Shown: positions 41,600 through 48,918 of the stretch, in pieces | How the letters are laid out: each line of letters opens with the position of its first letter | Numbering within the stretch: the stretch's first letter is position 1 | Assembly: GCA_945903545.1 (NCBI GenBank) | Contig: CAMDOO010000015.1 | Span: 1 to 48,918, forward strand | Length of the DNA stretch: 48,918 bases | From: Opitutus sp. GAS368 | Lineage (GTDB): Bacteria; Verrucomicrobiota; Verrucomicrobiia; Opitutales; Opitutaceae | Direction: 5' to 3' | Notes under the pieces: model-generated | The model's database searches: none | Seen by the model: only the letters and a program-made list of their open reading frames with translations | What the model was told of the DNA's origin: nothing | Made by a program: the position numbers and the translations under genes

Positions 41600-42796
41600 T
41601 CACCGCCCGTACACCACGCTGGCCTGCTTCGTGGAGCCGAGGCTCACCGGGCTTACCGGTGTGCTCTTGCCCGTCTCGGTGTCGAGGATGCAGAGGCGGC
41701 AGTCGCCGGTCCGGGCCATCGCCGAGTAAATCACGTGGCGGCCGTCGGCCAGCCAGACGGGCTCCTTGGCATCGAAGGGCGCATTCTGCATTGCCACCAC
41801 CTTGGCCTGGCCGGTGGCCAGGTTCAGGACCGCGATGCGATACGCGCCGCCCACCCGCGCGGTGAACACGATCTTGTTCGGGTCCGCGCGGCTCCAGTCC
41901 GGCTCGGCCGTGTACGTTGCAAAGCCCGAGGGCGTCACCCGGCGCGGCGAACCGCCGTTGACCGGAATGATGTAGAGCTGCGGACCGGGCTCGGAGGCGT
42001 AGATGATCTCTGCGCCGTTGGGCGAGAAGGACGGTGAGGATTTCACCTCCCGGGAAAGCGGCGTTCGGCGCGTGACGTTGGAGCCCTGGGCGTTGGAGAG
42101 GTAGATCTCCGGGTTGCCTTCGCCGCTCAGGACCATCGCGATCCGGCTGCCATCGGGGCTAAAGCGCGCCGCCTGGTTGGTGCCTTTGAAGTGCACGAGC
42201 AGGTCGCGGCGGCGGCTCGCGAGGTCGATCAGGTAGATGTCGGGGAAGCCCGATTTATAAAAGCTCGTGTAGATCAGCCGGTTTCCGTCCGGCGCCCAGC
42301 GCGGAAAGAGTGCGAGGTTGCCGTCCTGCGTCTGGCGCACCACGCCGCCGAGGAACAGGTCGCTCGTGCAGACTTCCTTCGCCTTCCCCATGTCCTGGAT
42401 GAAGGCGAGCTTCGCAGCGAAGAAGCCCTTCAACCCGGCGTTGTTGGTCTTCTCGACCGCGACATCGGCGGCGCGCAGCAGCGCGTTGCGGGCGTCACTG
42501 CCCGAGACGACCTCATTGAGCACCGCGCTCGCGCCACGGCTCGCCTCGACGCGCACCTGCGTGGGGCCGACCTGGGTGAACTTGATGTCGTACGCGCCAC
42601 CCGTGGCGACGACCTGATAGCGCCCGTGGGAACTGAAGGCCTGGATCGCGAGATTGTTCAGCTCCGTCGTGGAGCCGGTCACGCGGACCTTGATGGCCTG
42701 ATCGGTGACAATCTCGACCTGGCCGAGATTCGTTTGGGCGGAGAGCGGAGCGCCAAGGAGCGCGAGGATGGCTAAAACGGCGAAGATACGTTTCAT
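41600..42796 (-). CDS. TolB-like periplasmic beta-propeller protein
   Basis: A 398-residue protein with a signal peptide (MKRIFAVLAILALLGAPLSAQ). A TolB N-terminal-like alpha/beta domain lies at about 25-165. A propeller of WD40-like PD40 repeats follows (FPRWAPDGNRLIYTS, ARFSPDGSRIAMVL, PSFSPNGAEIIYAS, PVWLADGRHVIYSA). TolB works with Pal and TolQRA in outer-membrane maintenance; no tol or pal genes are in this window. The start ATG at 42796 gives a canonical signal peptide. Confidence 0.85.
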   Translation of the reverse strand: MKRIFAVLAILALLGAPLSAQTNLGQVEIVTDQAIKVRVTGSTTELNNLAIQAFSSHGRYQVVATGGAYDIKFTQVGPTQVRVEASRGASAVLNEVVSGSDARNALLRAADVAVEKTNNAGLKGFFAAKLAFIQDMGKAKEVCTSDLFLGGVVRQTQDGNLALFPRWAPDGNRLIYTSFYKSGFPDIYLIDLASRRRDLLVHFKGTNQAARFSPDGSRIAMVLSGEGNPEIYLSNAQGSNVTRRTPLSREVKSSPSFSPNGAEIIYASEPGPQLYIIPVNGGSPRRVTPSGFATYTAEPDWSRADPNKIVFTARVGGAYRIAVLNLATGQAKVVAMQNAPFDAKEPVWLADGRHVIYSAMARTGDCRLCILDTETGKSTPVSPVSLGSTKQASVVYGR

Positions 42797-42882
42797 ATGG
42801 GCGACGGCGAAAAAGGACGCGGCAAAGGTTTCATTTCTATTTGCGCGCCCGGCCGGCATCACAACCCTTAATTGTTCACACC

Positions 42883-43965
42883 GTGACCTCCGACGAAATC
42901 AAGGAACAGCTCAAGCAAGTGAAGTACCCGGGCTTCAGCCGGGACATCGTCTCCTTCGGGCTCATCCGCTCGGCCGGATTCGCCGACGGCACCGTCAAGG
43001 TGGCGCTCGCCATCTCAACCAACGACCCGAAGGTGCCGCTGCAGCTCAAGCGCGAGGTCGAGCAATGCCTGCGGGCCATGCCCGGTGTGACCGACACCAT
43101 CATCGACATCGCGGTGTCCGCGGTGAAGGCCCCCGCCGTCGGTGGCAACCAGGCCGGGACCGCCGCCGCGCCGAAGACGATCAAGTACGCCGTCGCCATT
43201 GCCTCGGGCAAGGGCGGCGTCGGCAAGAGCACCTTCGCGGTCAACCTCGCCTGCGCCCTCGCCCAGGGCCTCACCGCCGCCGGCCGGCCGGGCCGCGTCG
43301 GCCTGATGGACTGCGACATCTATGGCCCCAGCGTGCCGCTGATGATCGGCCTCCACGGCAGCAAGCCCGAGATCAACGGCGACGGCGCCAACGCCCAGCT
43401 CATCCCGATCGAGATCCACGGCGTGAAGGTCATGAGCATGGGCTTCCTCGTGGACGACAACACGCCGGTCGTCTGGCGCGGCCCGATGATCATGAAGACC
43501 ATCCAGCAGTTCGTGCAGAACGTGCGCTGGGGTGAGCTCGACATCCTTCTCGTCGACCTGCCGCCTGGCACCGGCGACGCCCAACTTTCACTCGTCCAGA
43601 CCCTGCCGCTCGACGGTGCCGTGATCGTGACCACCCCCCAGCCCGCAGCCACGAACATCGCACGCAAGGGCGGCCTGATGTTCCAGAAGGTCAACGTCCC
43701 CCTCCTCGGCGTGGCCGAGAACATGAGCTTCTTCGTCGATCCCGCCGGCCAGAAGCATATGCTCTTCGGCGAAGGCGGCGGCTTCCTGACCGCCGAGAAG
43801 CTCGGCACCACGATGCTCGGCCAAGTCCCGCTCATCCCCGGGATCCGCGAGGGCGGCGACAAGGGCATCCCGGTCGTGGTCAGCGACCCGCAGGGATTGG
43901 CCTCCAAGGTCTTCCGCGAGATCGGCGACGCCATCTTGGCCCGTCTGCAACGACCGGGAGTTTAA
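42883..43965 (+). CDS. Mrp/ApbC-family P-loop ATPase (Fe-S carrier type)
   Basis: A 360-residue protein. An N-terminal MIP18/DUF59-type domain (about 1-85, EIKEQLKQVKYPGFSRDIV) is joined to the ATPase with deviant Walker A SGKGGVGKST, DCDIYGPSVP and LLVDLPPGTGDAQL. This family carries Fe-S clusters for apo-proteins. The CxxC pair normally found after ENMS is replaced by DPAG here (ENMSFFVDPAGQKHMLFGEGGG is the region, seen in two parts). Variants without CxxC exist in the family, but cluster binding should not be assumed. The GTG at 42883 is the most likely start. It is divergent from the tolB-like gene. Confidence 0.88.
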   Translation: MTSDEIKEQLKQVKYPGFSRDIVSFGLIRSAGFADGTVKVALAISTNDPKVPLQLKREVEQCLRAMPGVTDTIIDIAVSAVKAPAVGGNQAGTAAAPKTIKYAVAIASGKGGVGKSTFAVNLACALAQGLTAAGRPGRVGLMDCDIYGPSVPLMIGLHGSKPEINGDGANAQLIPIEIHGVKVMSMGFLVDDNTPVVWRGPMIMKTIQQFVQNVRWGELDILLVDLPPGTGDAQLSLVQTLPLDGAVIVTTPQPAATNIARKGGLMFQKVNVPLLGVAENMSFFVDPAGQKHMLFGEGGGFLTAEKLGTTMLGQVPLIPGIREGGDKGIPVVVSDPQGLASKVFREIGDAILARLQRPGV

Positions 43966-44090
43966 GCGGTCCAAAATGCCGCGCTCAAAGCGACGCAAGG
44001 CCTGTCAAGCGCCTCTAGGTAAAAATCGTGTGCCGGGCCGGCATTGACAGTCCCTCCCCACTCCCTCTCTTGTTGCACACCGAACGCCGA

Positions 44091-44330
44091 ATGAGCCTCC
44101 CCGCGAAAGAGATCGAAACCACCGGAGACTTCGTCAAGCAATCCAGTCTCTACCAGGAGTTCCTGGCGGAGCGGGACGAGATCCTGAAGCACAAGTGGAT
44201 TGAGTCCGAGCGCCTCGGCTACGACATCGGCTTCGAGCGCGCCCTGCTGGACTGGATCCGCAAGCACCGCGAGAACTGGCGGTCCGCGCGACGGGCGCAG
44301 ACCCAGACGGCACCGCCGCCCCGGCAGTGA
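44091..44330 (+). CDS. Small conserved-looking hypothetical protein
   Basis: A 79-residue, highly charged and probably helical protein with no signal or membrane segment. The central part, ILKHKWIESERLGYDIGFER and then ALLDWIRKHRENW, looks constrained, with a disordered Ala/Thr/Pro tail. I do not recognise a named family with certainty. It lies 125 bp after the Mrp gene and is followed by palindromes. Confidence 0.62.
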   Translation: MSLPAKEIETTGDFVKQSSLYQEFLAERDEILKHKWIESERLGYDIGFERALLDWIRKHRENWRSARRAQTQTAPPPRQ

Positions 44331-44345
44331 GCCGAATCGGAAATG

Positions 44346-44408
44346 CCGGGTGAGGGCACCCGGCCTACATCCTGATCTCGATTTGTAGTCCGGGTGCCCT
44401 CACCCGGA
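44346..44408. repeat. Inverted pair of the 'ccgggtgagggcacccgg' element
   Basis: Two copies of the word, each itself a palindrome, face each other with inner flanks cctaca and tgtagt. The same word occurs at 1-45. Confidence 0.8.
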
Positions 44409-44427
44409 GATTGATTGCCGGATCCGG

Positions 44428-44485
44428 GTAGGAGCGGCTTTACGCCGCGATGATCCCCTCATTCGCGGGGTAAACCCGCTCCTAC
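44428..44485. repeat. Compound palindrome, 'gtaggagcgg' family
   Basis: The outer arms gtaggagcgg and cgctcctac enclose ctttacgccgcgatgat and attcgcggggtaaac words. It is a relative of 39346-39407. Confidence 0.8.
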
Positions 44486-44530
44486 AGCGACAAATGCAGT
44501 CAATGTCAGAGGCCCACCTCCATCCGGGCA

Positions 44531-44566
44531 CAAAAAAACCGGGCCGCAGAGCCCGGTGATTTTTTA
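44531..44566. terminator. Bidirectional intrinsic terminator (rpmG side strongest)
   Basis: The arms accgggc (44538-44544) and gcccggt (44551-44557) are flanked by an A-run at 44532-44538 and a T-run at 44560-44565. It would end rpmG on the reverse strand 18 bp after its stop and can also act on the forward strand. Confidence 0.88.
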
Positions 44567-44583
44567 CCCGAAGGGAGGACGCG

Positions 44584-44748
44584 TTACTTGATCTCCTTGT
44601 GGAGGGTATGGCGCTTGAGGAAGGGATTGTACTTCTTCTTCTCGATGCGCTCGGTGACGGTCTTCTTATTGCGCTTGGTGAGGTAACGGGAGGCGGGCTT
44701 GCCCTCTTTTTTGGCCTCAGTGCATTCCAGGGTGACGACTTCTTGCAT
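44584..44748 (-). CDS. rpmG: 50S ribosomal protein L33
   Basis: A 54-residue protein, the usual L33 size. It reads [20 protein letters not shown], then [20 protein letters not shown] and [14 protein letters not shown]. The [13 protein letters not shown] and H-KEIK motifs are typical of L33. It lacks the zinc-binding CxxC pairs of the C+ form, so it is the C-minus type and independent of zinc. It is monocistronic, with the terminator at 44531-44566. Confidence 0.95.
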   Translation of the reverse strand: MQEVVTLECTEAKKEGKPASRYLTKRNKKTVTERIEKKKYNPFLKRHTLHKEIK

Positions 44749-44809
44749 GGTTATAAAGGATTGGAGGGTCAGAGGAAAGGGCGGCCCCCGGCAGGTGCAA
44801 CCTCAAAAG

Positions 44810-44901
44810 CAGTGACGAGTGACAGGTGACGAGTGAAGAGGTGGCGAAAGATGGCCTTCCGGAGATCGGGCTCGTCACCCGTCACCTGTCACCCGTCACT
44901 G
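44810..44901. repeat. Long inverted repeat, 'gtgacgagtgac' family
   Basis: The left arm at 44810-44833 (cagtgacgagtgacaggtgacgag words) and right arm at 44871-44901 (ctcgtcacc/gtcacctgtcacc words) fill the gap between rpmG and the 44906 gene. It is related to 5049-5121. Confidence 0.82.
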
Positions 44902-44905
44902 TAGA

Positions 44906-46261
44906 TTAGCCACTGATCGTCCGCTTGTTGTCCGTCAGGGGCAGCATGACCCCGCGGCGGAAGAGCGTCACCTGACCGGTGCTGGAGGAGACCACGATCG
45001 AGATGCACTGGGTCGCCACGCTGACCGCCATCGCGGCGGCATGCCGGCTGCCCAACCCACTGGGCAGCACATGCTCGTAGTCGGCAGCTTGGATCAGGCT
45101 CCCGGCCGAGATCACCACCCCGTCGCCGCGGATGATGAAAGCACCGTCGATCGAGGAGAATTCCTTCACGGTCTCATCCATGAAGGGATTGAGGATGTTC
45201 CGATCCTCTTCCTTGTAGCCATAAAACGGGTTGAGCACGAGCGGCTTGGAGAGCAGCTCGACCTTGTCGGCGTCTCCCACCACGAACAGGCAGCCGACCG
45301 GGCGGCCCTCCCGGCCCTCGACGGCCAGCTCGGTGGCGACGGCGATAACGCGTTCCAGCACCTCGGGCTTCACGTCCTCGGGCAACAGGTCGCCATGGTT
45401 GGCCAGCAGGGTCTGGAACTCCCGCTCCACGTCCACCACCACGAGGGTGTCGAACTGGTTGCTACCGGTGAGCCCGCCCAGGCAGCAAATGCGGTCGGAA
45501 AAGGCGATGATCCCGCGGGTGAGCGCCACCAGCATCGCGCTCCGGAGCTGCGCCAGGCGGTGGTTCGAGAACGAACGGACCTGGATGGTGTCGGCAAAGT
45601 CCCCCGTCTGCCCGTCCGCGGAATCGATCGGGTTGCGGGTGACAAGGATCGACTTGATTTTCGTATGGATCGCGCCCGGCTGGAGACCGCCGACAAAGGT
45701 GTCGCCGAAAACCATGAGTGCCGCGCAGCTCGCGCCAGTCGCCACCCGCTCGGCCTCGCGGAACATCAACCGGTTGACCCGGTTCTGCTGGGCCTCAACC
45801 GGCCGGATACCGCCGAACCCGCCGATCAGCCGTTCATGCAGCGCGTCGAGGTCCGGGGCGCCGACCAGGCTGTCGACCAGTGCCGGCTCCTGTACCAGAC
45901 GCGCGATGGAGGCCAAGACCTGCAGGTAGTCGCGGGCGTTCTCGCCGGCGATCAGCATCATGATCAGCCGGACCGGCTCATCATCCTTCGCGCCGTCGTG
46001 GCGGATGCCGAGGCGGCTGCGGCCGATCGCGAGGATGTAGCGCCGCGACATCTTCACCCGCACGTGCGGCAGGGCGACCCCCTGGCCGAGGTAGGTGGTC
46101 ATCGTGCTCTCGCGGGCCAGCAGGCCCTTGAGCAGCGACTCGCGCTTCAGGTCGGGAAACTTCTGGATCGAGACCTCGAGGAGTTCCTCGAGCGCGCCCT
46201 CCAAGTCGACGCTGCGCAGGTCAACCAGCCGGTTGCGGGCGATGATCTTTTCGAGACGCAT
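44906..46261 (-). CDS. PTS EIIA-type-2 domain fused to a DacZ-like diadenylate cyclase
   Basis: A 451-residue protein. Residues about 1-150 are a PTS EIIA (fructose/mannitol type 2) domain with the phosphoacceptor-type His66 in LGQGVALPHVRVK. A middle alpha/beta region at about 155-285 follows. The last part, about 305-435, is a DisA_N/DAC domain: VATELAVEGREGRPVGCLFVV, VLNPFYGY, EEDRNILNPF, DGAFIIRGDG (Asp372) and GLGSRHAAAMAVSVAT (RHA at 406-408), then IVVSSSTGQVTLFRRG. The DGA and GLGxRHAAA motifs resemble the archaeal DacZ class of c-di-AMP synthases. The fusion suggests c-di-AMP synthesis gated by phosphotransfer, which is an inference. Confidence 0.82.
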   Translation of the reverse strand: MRLEKIIARNRLVDLRSVDLEGALEELLEVSIQKFPDLKRESLLKGLLARESTMTTYLGQGVALPHVRVKMSRRYILAIGRSRLGIRHDGAKDDEPVRLIMMLIAGENARDYLQVLASIARLVQEPALVDSLVGAPDLDALHERLIGGFGGIRPVEAQQNRVNRLMFREAERVATGASCAALMVFGDTFVGGLQPGAIHTKIKSILVTRNPIDSADGQTGDFADTIQVRSFSNHRLAQLRSAMLVALTRGIIAFSDRICCLGGLTGSNQFDTLVVVDVEREFQTLLANHGDLLPEDVKPEVLERVIAVATELAVEGREGRPVGCLFVVGDADKVELLSKPLVLNPFYGYKEEDRNILNPFMDETVKEFSSIDGAFIIRGDGVVISAGSLIQAADYEHVLPSGLGSRHAAAMAVSVATQCISIVVSSSTGQVTLFRRGVMLPLTDNKRTISG

Positions 46262-46264
46262 GGC

Positions 46265-46357
46265 GGATTTTCGATTTTCGATTCGGGATTTTCGATTGCT
46301 TCAGGTCGGCCGACTCCCGGCGGGTCCGGGCAATCCAAAATCGAGAATCAAAAATCC
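46265..46357. repeat. AT-rich inverted repeat, 'atcgaaaat' family
   Basis: The left arm at 46265-46298 is ggattttcgattttcgatt-like and the right arm at 46331-46357 is aatccaaaatcgagaatc-like, around a GC-rich loop. It occupies the 100 bp between the EIIA-DAC start codon and the nuoA stop, as the relative at 14726-14830 does. Confidence 0.83.
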
Positions 46358-46361
46358 AAAG

Positions 46362-46736
46362 TTACTTTTCCCACTCCAGCGCGCCCTTCTTCACCTCGTA
46401 GTAGAGGCCGAGGACCAGCACGCCCAGGAAGAACATGATCGGGCCGAGGATCGGGATGTGGTTCGCGAGGAAGTCGCGATAGATAAAGCACCACGGGATG
46501 AGGATCACGACCTCGAGATCGAAGAGCACGAAGAGGAGGGCCGTGAGGTAGAACTTCACCGAGAACCGCGTGTGGACCAGGCCCTCGGCGGGGATGCCGC
46601 ACTCGTAGGGGCTGTCCTTGATCGCATTGCGCTTCGTGCGCTGGCCAAGGAGGCTGCTCAGGCCGATGATGACGGCGGCGATCACGACGGCGAGGATCGC
46701 CTGAATCAGGAACGGCAGGTAGGCGGCGGATGACAT
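46362..46736 (-). CDS. nuoA: NADH-quinone oxidoreductase subunit A
   Basis: A 124-residue inner-membrane subunit of complex I. Three membrane helices are visible (FLIQAILAVVIAAVIIGL, FYLTALLFVLFDLEVVILIPW, ILGPIMFFLGVLVLGLYYEV). The family signature SPYECGIP, RFSVKFYLTALLFVLFDLE is present. The start ATG is at 46736 and the length is usual. No other nuo gene adjoins it here, so the rest of complex I would be encoded elsewhere. Confidence 0.93.
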   Translation of the reverse strand: MSSAAYLPFLIQAILAVVIAAVIIGLSSLLGQRTKRNAIKDSPYECGIPAEGLVHTRFSVKFYLTALLFVLFDLEVVILIPWCFIYRDFLANHIPILGPIMFFLGVLVLGLYYEVKKGALEWEK

Positions 46737-46856
46737 GCTGCCCAGACTTCGCCCGAGCCCTTCACCCGAGACAAGCGGGATTTTGCAAAGGCTTTGATCC
46801 CACGACCCCGCCGGGCATTCCCCTTCGTCCTCCGCCCACCGTCCACTGCCCTCCGG

Positions 46857-47921
46857 TTATTCCCGGTCCCCGAGGTGGATCAGCCGCACCTTGGCGGTAT
46901 CGGCCGAGCCGACCTTGAGCTGCTCGGCGAACTCCAGCGTGCGGATGTCGTCCGACACCGGCTGGAAGCCCGACCGGCGGCGCCAGCGGTTGATGCGGTC
47001 GAGCATCAGCGAGTCGAGCATCACCGGGTCGGCGCTGAGCCAGAGCAGGTGCTCGGAGGCGCTGTAGAGCGAATTGAAAAAGGGACCGCCGATGAACTGG
47101 TACCGCTCGAGGCTGACGATCGTGAAGGCCCAAGTGCCGCGGATCTCGGGGATCGCGCTCATCTCGGCGACGGCGGCCGGGGCGCTGGAATTGCTGCGGA
47201 AGAAGCGGGCGGTGTTGGAGGCGTTCCAGAGCGTCGCGTTGACGAGGGCTCCGTTCACCCCGAGCACCGGGTGATCGGTGTAGACGGGCAGGTTGATCCA
47301 GAAGTCGGCGTCGAGGAACAGCGGGGTGGCGAGGAAGCTCTTGCGGTCCTCCTCCAGCGTGGAGCTGCTGGAAACATCCTTGGTTTGCGCCTCCGCCACG
47401 GCCGGGTCGAAGGTCGCCGGCAGCGGGCTCGTGTAGTACCAGCCCGTGTCGTAGTAGCGGCCGGACTCGAGCACGTAGAGCGGGTGCCCCTTGAAGAGGG
47501 TGTCGCCGTCCACCAGAGACGGCAGATAGCCGGCCATGCGGAGCCGGAACTGGTTGAGACCGACGAGGAAGATGTTGCCCGTCTCGAAGCCGCGGCGCTT
47601 GAGCGCGGAGATCACGGCCAGCGTCAGGCCCTTCGGCGTGGCCAAGCCCTCGCCCGAGTCGGTGTAGATCTTCAGGCCGACGCGCTTCTTGGGGCCGGGC
47701 ACGACCCGCTTGCCGGTCGTGGCCTCGAACTGGGTGATGAGCTTCTCGACCTCGCGGTCGTAGATCGCCGAGTCGAAATTCTGCAGGGTGGTCTCCCAGA
47801 CCGGCCGGACCACCGGGGCCGCGGCGGGCGCCTTGGCCGCCGGCGCGGCCGCGGCACGGAGCGAGGGCGCCGGCAGGAGCGCGAGGCAGAGGAAGGAAAC
47901 GGGGAGAAGGAGGAAACGCAT
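46857..47921 (-). CDS. Secreted DUF362-family protein
   Basis: A 354-residue protein with a signal peptide (MRFLLLPVSFLCLALLPAPSLRAA) and a Pro/Ala linker. A DUF362-like domain follows: KKRVGLKIYTDSGEGLATPKG, then LAVISALKRRGF, FWINLPVYTDHPVLGVNGAL, and LLWLSADPVMLDSLMLDRINRWR. Most DUF362 proteins have an N- or C-terminal Fe-S cluster motif; no CxxC series is seen here. The function is unknown. The gene ends 120 bp before nuoA on the same strand, so they may be co-transcribed. Confidence 0.75.
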   Translation of the reverse strand: MRFLLLPVSFLCLALLPAPSLRAAAAPAAKAPAAAPVVRPVWETTLQNFDSAIYDREVEKLITQFEATTGKRVVPGPKKRVGLKIYTDSGEGLATPKGLTLAVISALKRRGFETGNIFLVGLNQFRLRMAGYLPSLVDGDTLFKGHPLYVLESGRYYDTGWYYTSPLPATFDPAVAEAQTKDVSSSSTLEEDRKSFLATPLFLDADFWINLPVYTDHPVLGVNGALVNATLWNASNTARFFRSNSSAPAAVAEMSAIPEIRGTWAFTIVSLERYQFIGGPFFNSLYSASEHLLWLSADPVMLDSLMLDRINRWRRRSGFQPVSDDIRTLEFAEQLKVGSADTAKVRLIHLGDRE

Positions 47922-48010
47922 GGCCGGTATGTCGCCCGGAACGAAGGAAAGTTTCCTCGGCGAGCCGCGAAACTTGACAGGGGTCCTGCCGGGGGGAAAG
48001 TGAAATTCTC

Positions 48011-48120
48011 AGTCAAGATCCGAGAGTCCAGAGTCAAGAGACCGATCCCGCACCCGTGTGCCGGCAGCCAGCGGGTGCCTTTTGATCTGGCTCTCAGCTC
48101 CCGACTCTCGACTCTCGACT
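48011..48120. repeat. Inverted repeat upstream of dnaG, 'gagagtc' words
   Basis: The left arm at 48011-48040 (agtc, gagagtcc, agagtcaagag) pairs with the right arm at 48091-48120 (ctctcagctcccgactctcgact). An inner gcacccg/cgggtgc hairpin lies between. It ends 10 bp before the dnaG start. Confidence 0.72.
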
Positions 48121-48130
48121 CGATCGTCCC

Positions 48131-48918
48131 ATGCCCGTCATCAAGCCCACCTGCATCAATGACCTGAAGATGCGGGTGAACATCGTGGACGTGGTTTCGC
48201 GGGCCGCGACGCTCAAGAAGGCCGGCAACCGTTTCAAGGGCCTGTGCCCCTTTCATCAGGAGAAGACGCCGTCGTTCCACGTCGATCCGGACAAGGGCTT
48301 CTTCAAGTGCTTCGGCTGCGGCAAGGCGGGAGACATTTTCACCTTCGTGCGGGAAACGGAGGGTCTGGGTTTCACCGAGGCGGTCGAGGCGCTTGGCCAG
48401 CGTTTTGGGATCGTCATCGAGTACGAGGAAGGCAGCGGCGGACCGTCGCGGGAGGAACGCTCGCTCCGGCAGGAGATCTTCGACCTCCATGAGCAGGCCG
48501 CGGCGCACTTTCACCAGGCATTCCTCACGACCGACGCGACCGGCGATTTCATGCGGCAGTACTGGACGGGGCAGCGAAAGTTCCCGGCGGAGCTGGCCGG
48601 GGAGTTTCGCGTCGGCGCCGCGGGGCCCGACGGCAGTGGCCTCGGCGCCTTCCTGATGCGAAAGAAATTTTCCGAGGCGGCCCTGCGCCAGTGCGGCCTG
48701 TTTTTTGTCCGCGAGGAGGCCACGCTCACACTTGGCTCACTCAAGCCGCGCTTCCGCGGCCGGCTGATGATCCCGATCCGGGACCACCAAGGACGGGTCG
48801 TAGCGTTCACGGCGCGCCAGACCGACCTCACGCCCGAGGACGATCCGGCCCGCGAGGCCAAGTACGTCAATTCGCCCGAGACGCCGATCTTCACCAAGGG
48901 CAACCTGCTCTTCAACCT
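48131..48918 (+). CDS. dnaG: DNA primase, N-terminal part (runs off the window)
   Basis: The first 262 residues are visible. The CHC2-type zinc finger (LCPFHQEKTPSFHVDPDKG, FFKCFGCGKAGDIF) is at about 38-70. The start of the TOPRIM/catalytic core follows (FRGRLMIPIRDHQGRVVAFTARQ). It synthesises replication primers. The start ATG at 48131 gives MPVIKPTCINDLKMRVNIVDVV, matching the family's usual I-D-LK-R-NIVDVV opening. Confidence 0.95.
   Translation, partial: MPVIKPTCINDLKMRVNIVDVVSRAATLKKAGNRFKGLCPFHQEKTPSFHVDPDKGFFKCFGCGKAGDIFTFVRETEGLGFTEAVEALGQRFGIVIEYEEGSGGPSREERSLRQEIFDLHEQAAAHFHQAFLTTDATGDFMRQYWTGQRKFPAELAGEFRVGAAGPDGSGLGAFLMRKKFSEAALRQCGLFFVREEATLTLGSLKPRFRGRLMIPIRDHQGRVVAFTARQTDLTPEDDPAREAKYVNSPETPIFTKGNLLFN

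Overview
This is a high-GC, gene-dense bacterial chromosome segment. The gene content suggests a verrucomicrobial, probably Opitutaceae-like, Gram-negative: lipoproteins, a TolB-like protein, a SurA-like chaperone, a Tmtc-type TPR glycosyltransferase fragment, a type IV pseudopilin, a DUF362 protein, a CotH-kinase-like protein, and many intergenic compound palindromes. That assignment is an inference from gene style, not from a marker search. No rRNA, tRNA, CRISPR array or insertion sequence was recognised.

Layout. 1-629: 5' part of a Tmtc-like membrane protein, reverse strand. 846-5771: reverse-strand ABC export operon with one ATPase and two ABC-2 permeases. Each permease carries the same unrecognised C-terminal domain, and a signal-peptide protein made only of that domain leads the operon. 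5868-7947: a DapF-family protein with both catalytic cysteines replaced by serine, then two convergent, related lipoproteins. 8172-9851: ribosomal protein S1. 10386-12344: a DUF4160/DUF2442 pair, an AT-richer lipoprotein gene and another lipoprotein. 12350-15714: agmatine deiminase, N-carbamoylputrescine amidase (agmatine to putrescine) and long-form HisG.

15819-29200 is a signalling and surface region. It holds an OmpR-type regulator, a histidine kinase split by a frameshift from its receiver, two LuxR-type regulators, and a reverse-strand operon of four signalling genes each overlapping the next by 4 bp. Between these lie an outer-membrane barrel gene and truncated, fused remnants (receivers, an O-antigen-ligase-like tail, a possible barrel tail) that look like gene decay. 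29376-48918 is mostly housekeeping: a 5'-3' exonuclease, Mfd, a SurA-like protein, HemB, a CotH-like protein, CysS, ThrS, a TolB-like protein, an Mrp ATPase, ribosomal protein L33, a PTS-EIIA/diadenylate-cyclase fusion, NuoA, a DUF362 protein and the start of DnaG.

A striking theme is the number of compound inverted repeats built from short words. They fill intergenic gaps, sometimes exactly between one gene's stop and the next gene's start, and a few appear to be translated in frame inside genes (Tmtc-like, Mfd, a lipoprotein). The most unusual protein-level items are the ABC operon with three copies of an apparently periplasmic domain, the EIIA-diadenylate cyclase fusion, the cysteine-less DapF homologue, and the ThrRS that lacks TGS and has an extra insertion.
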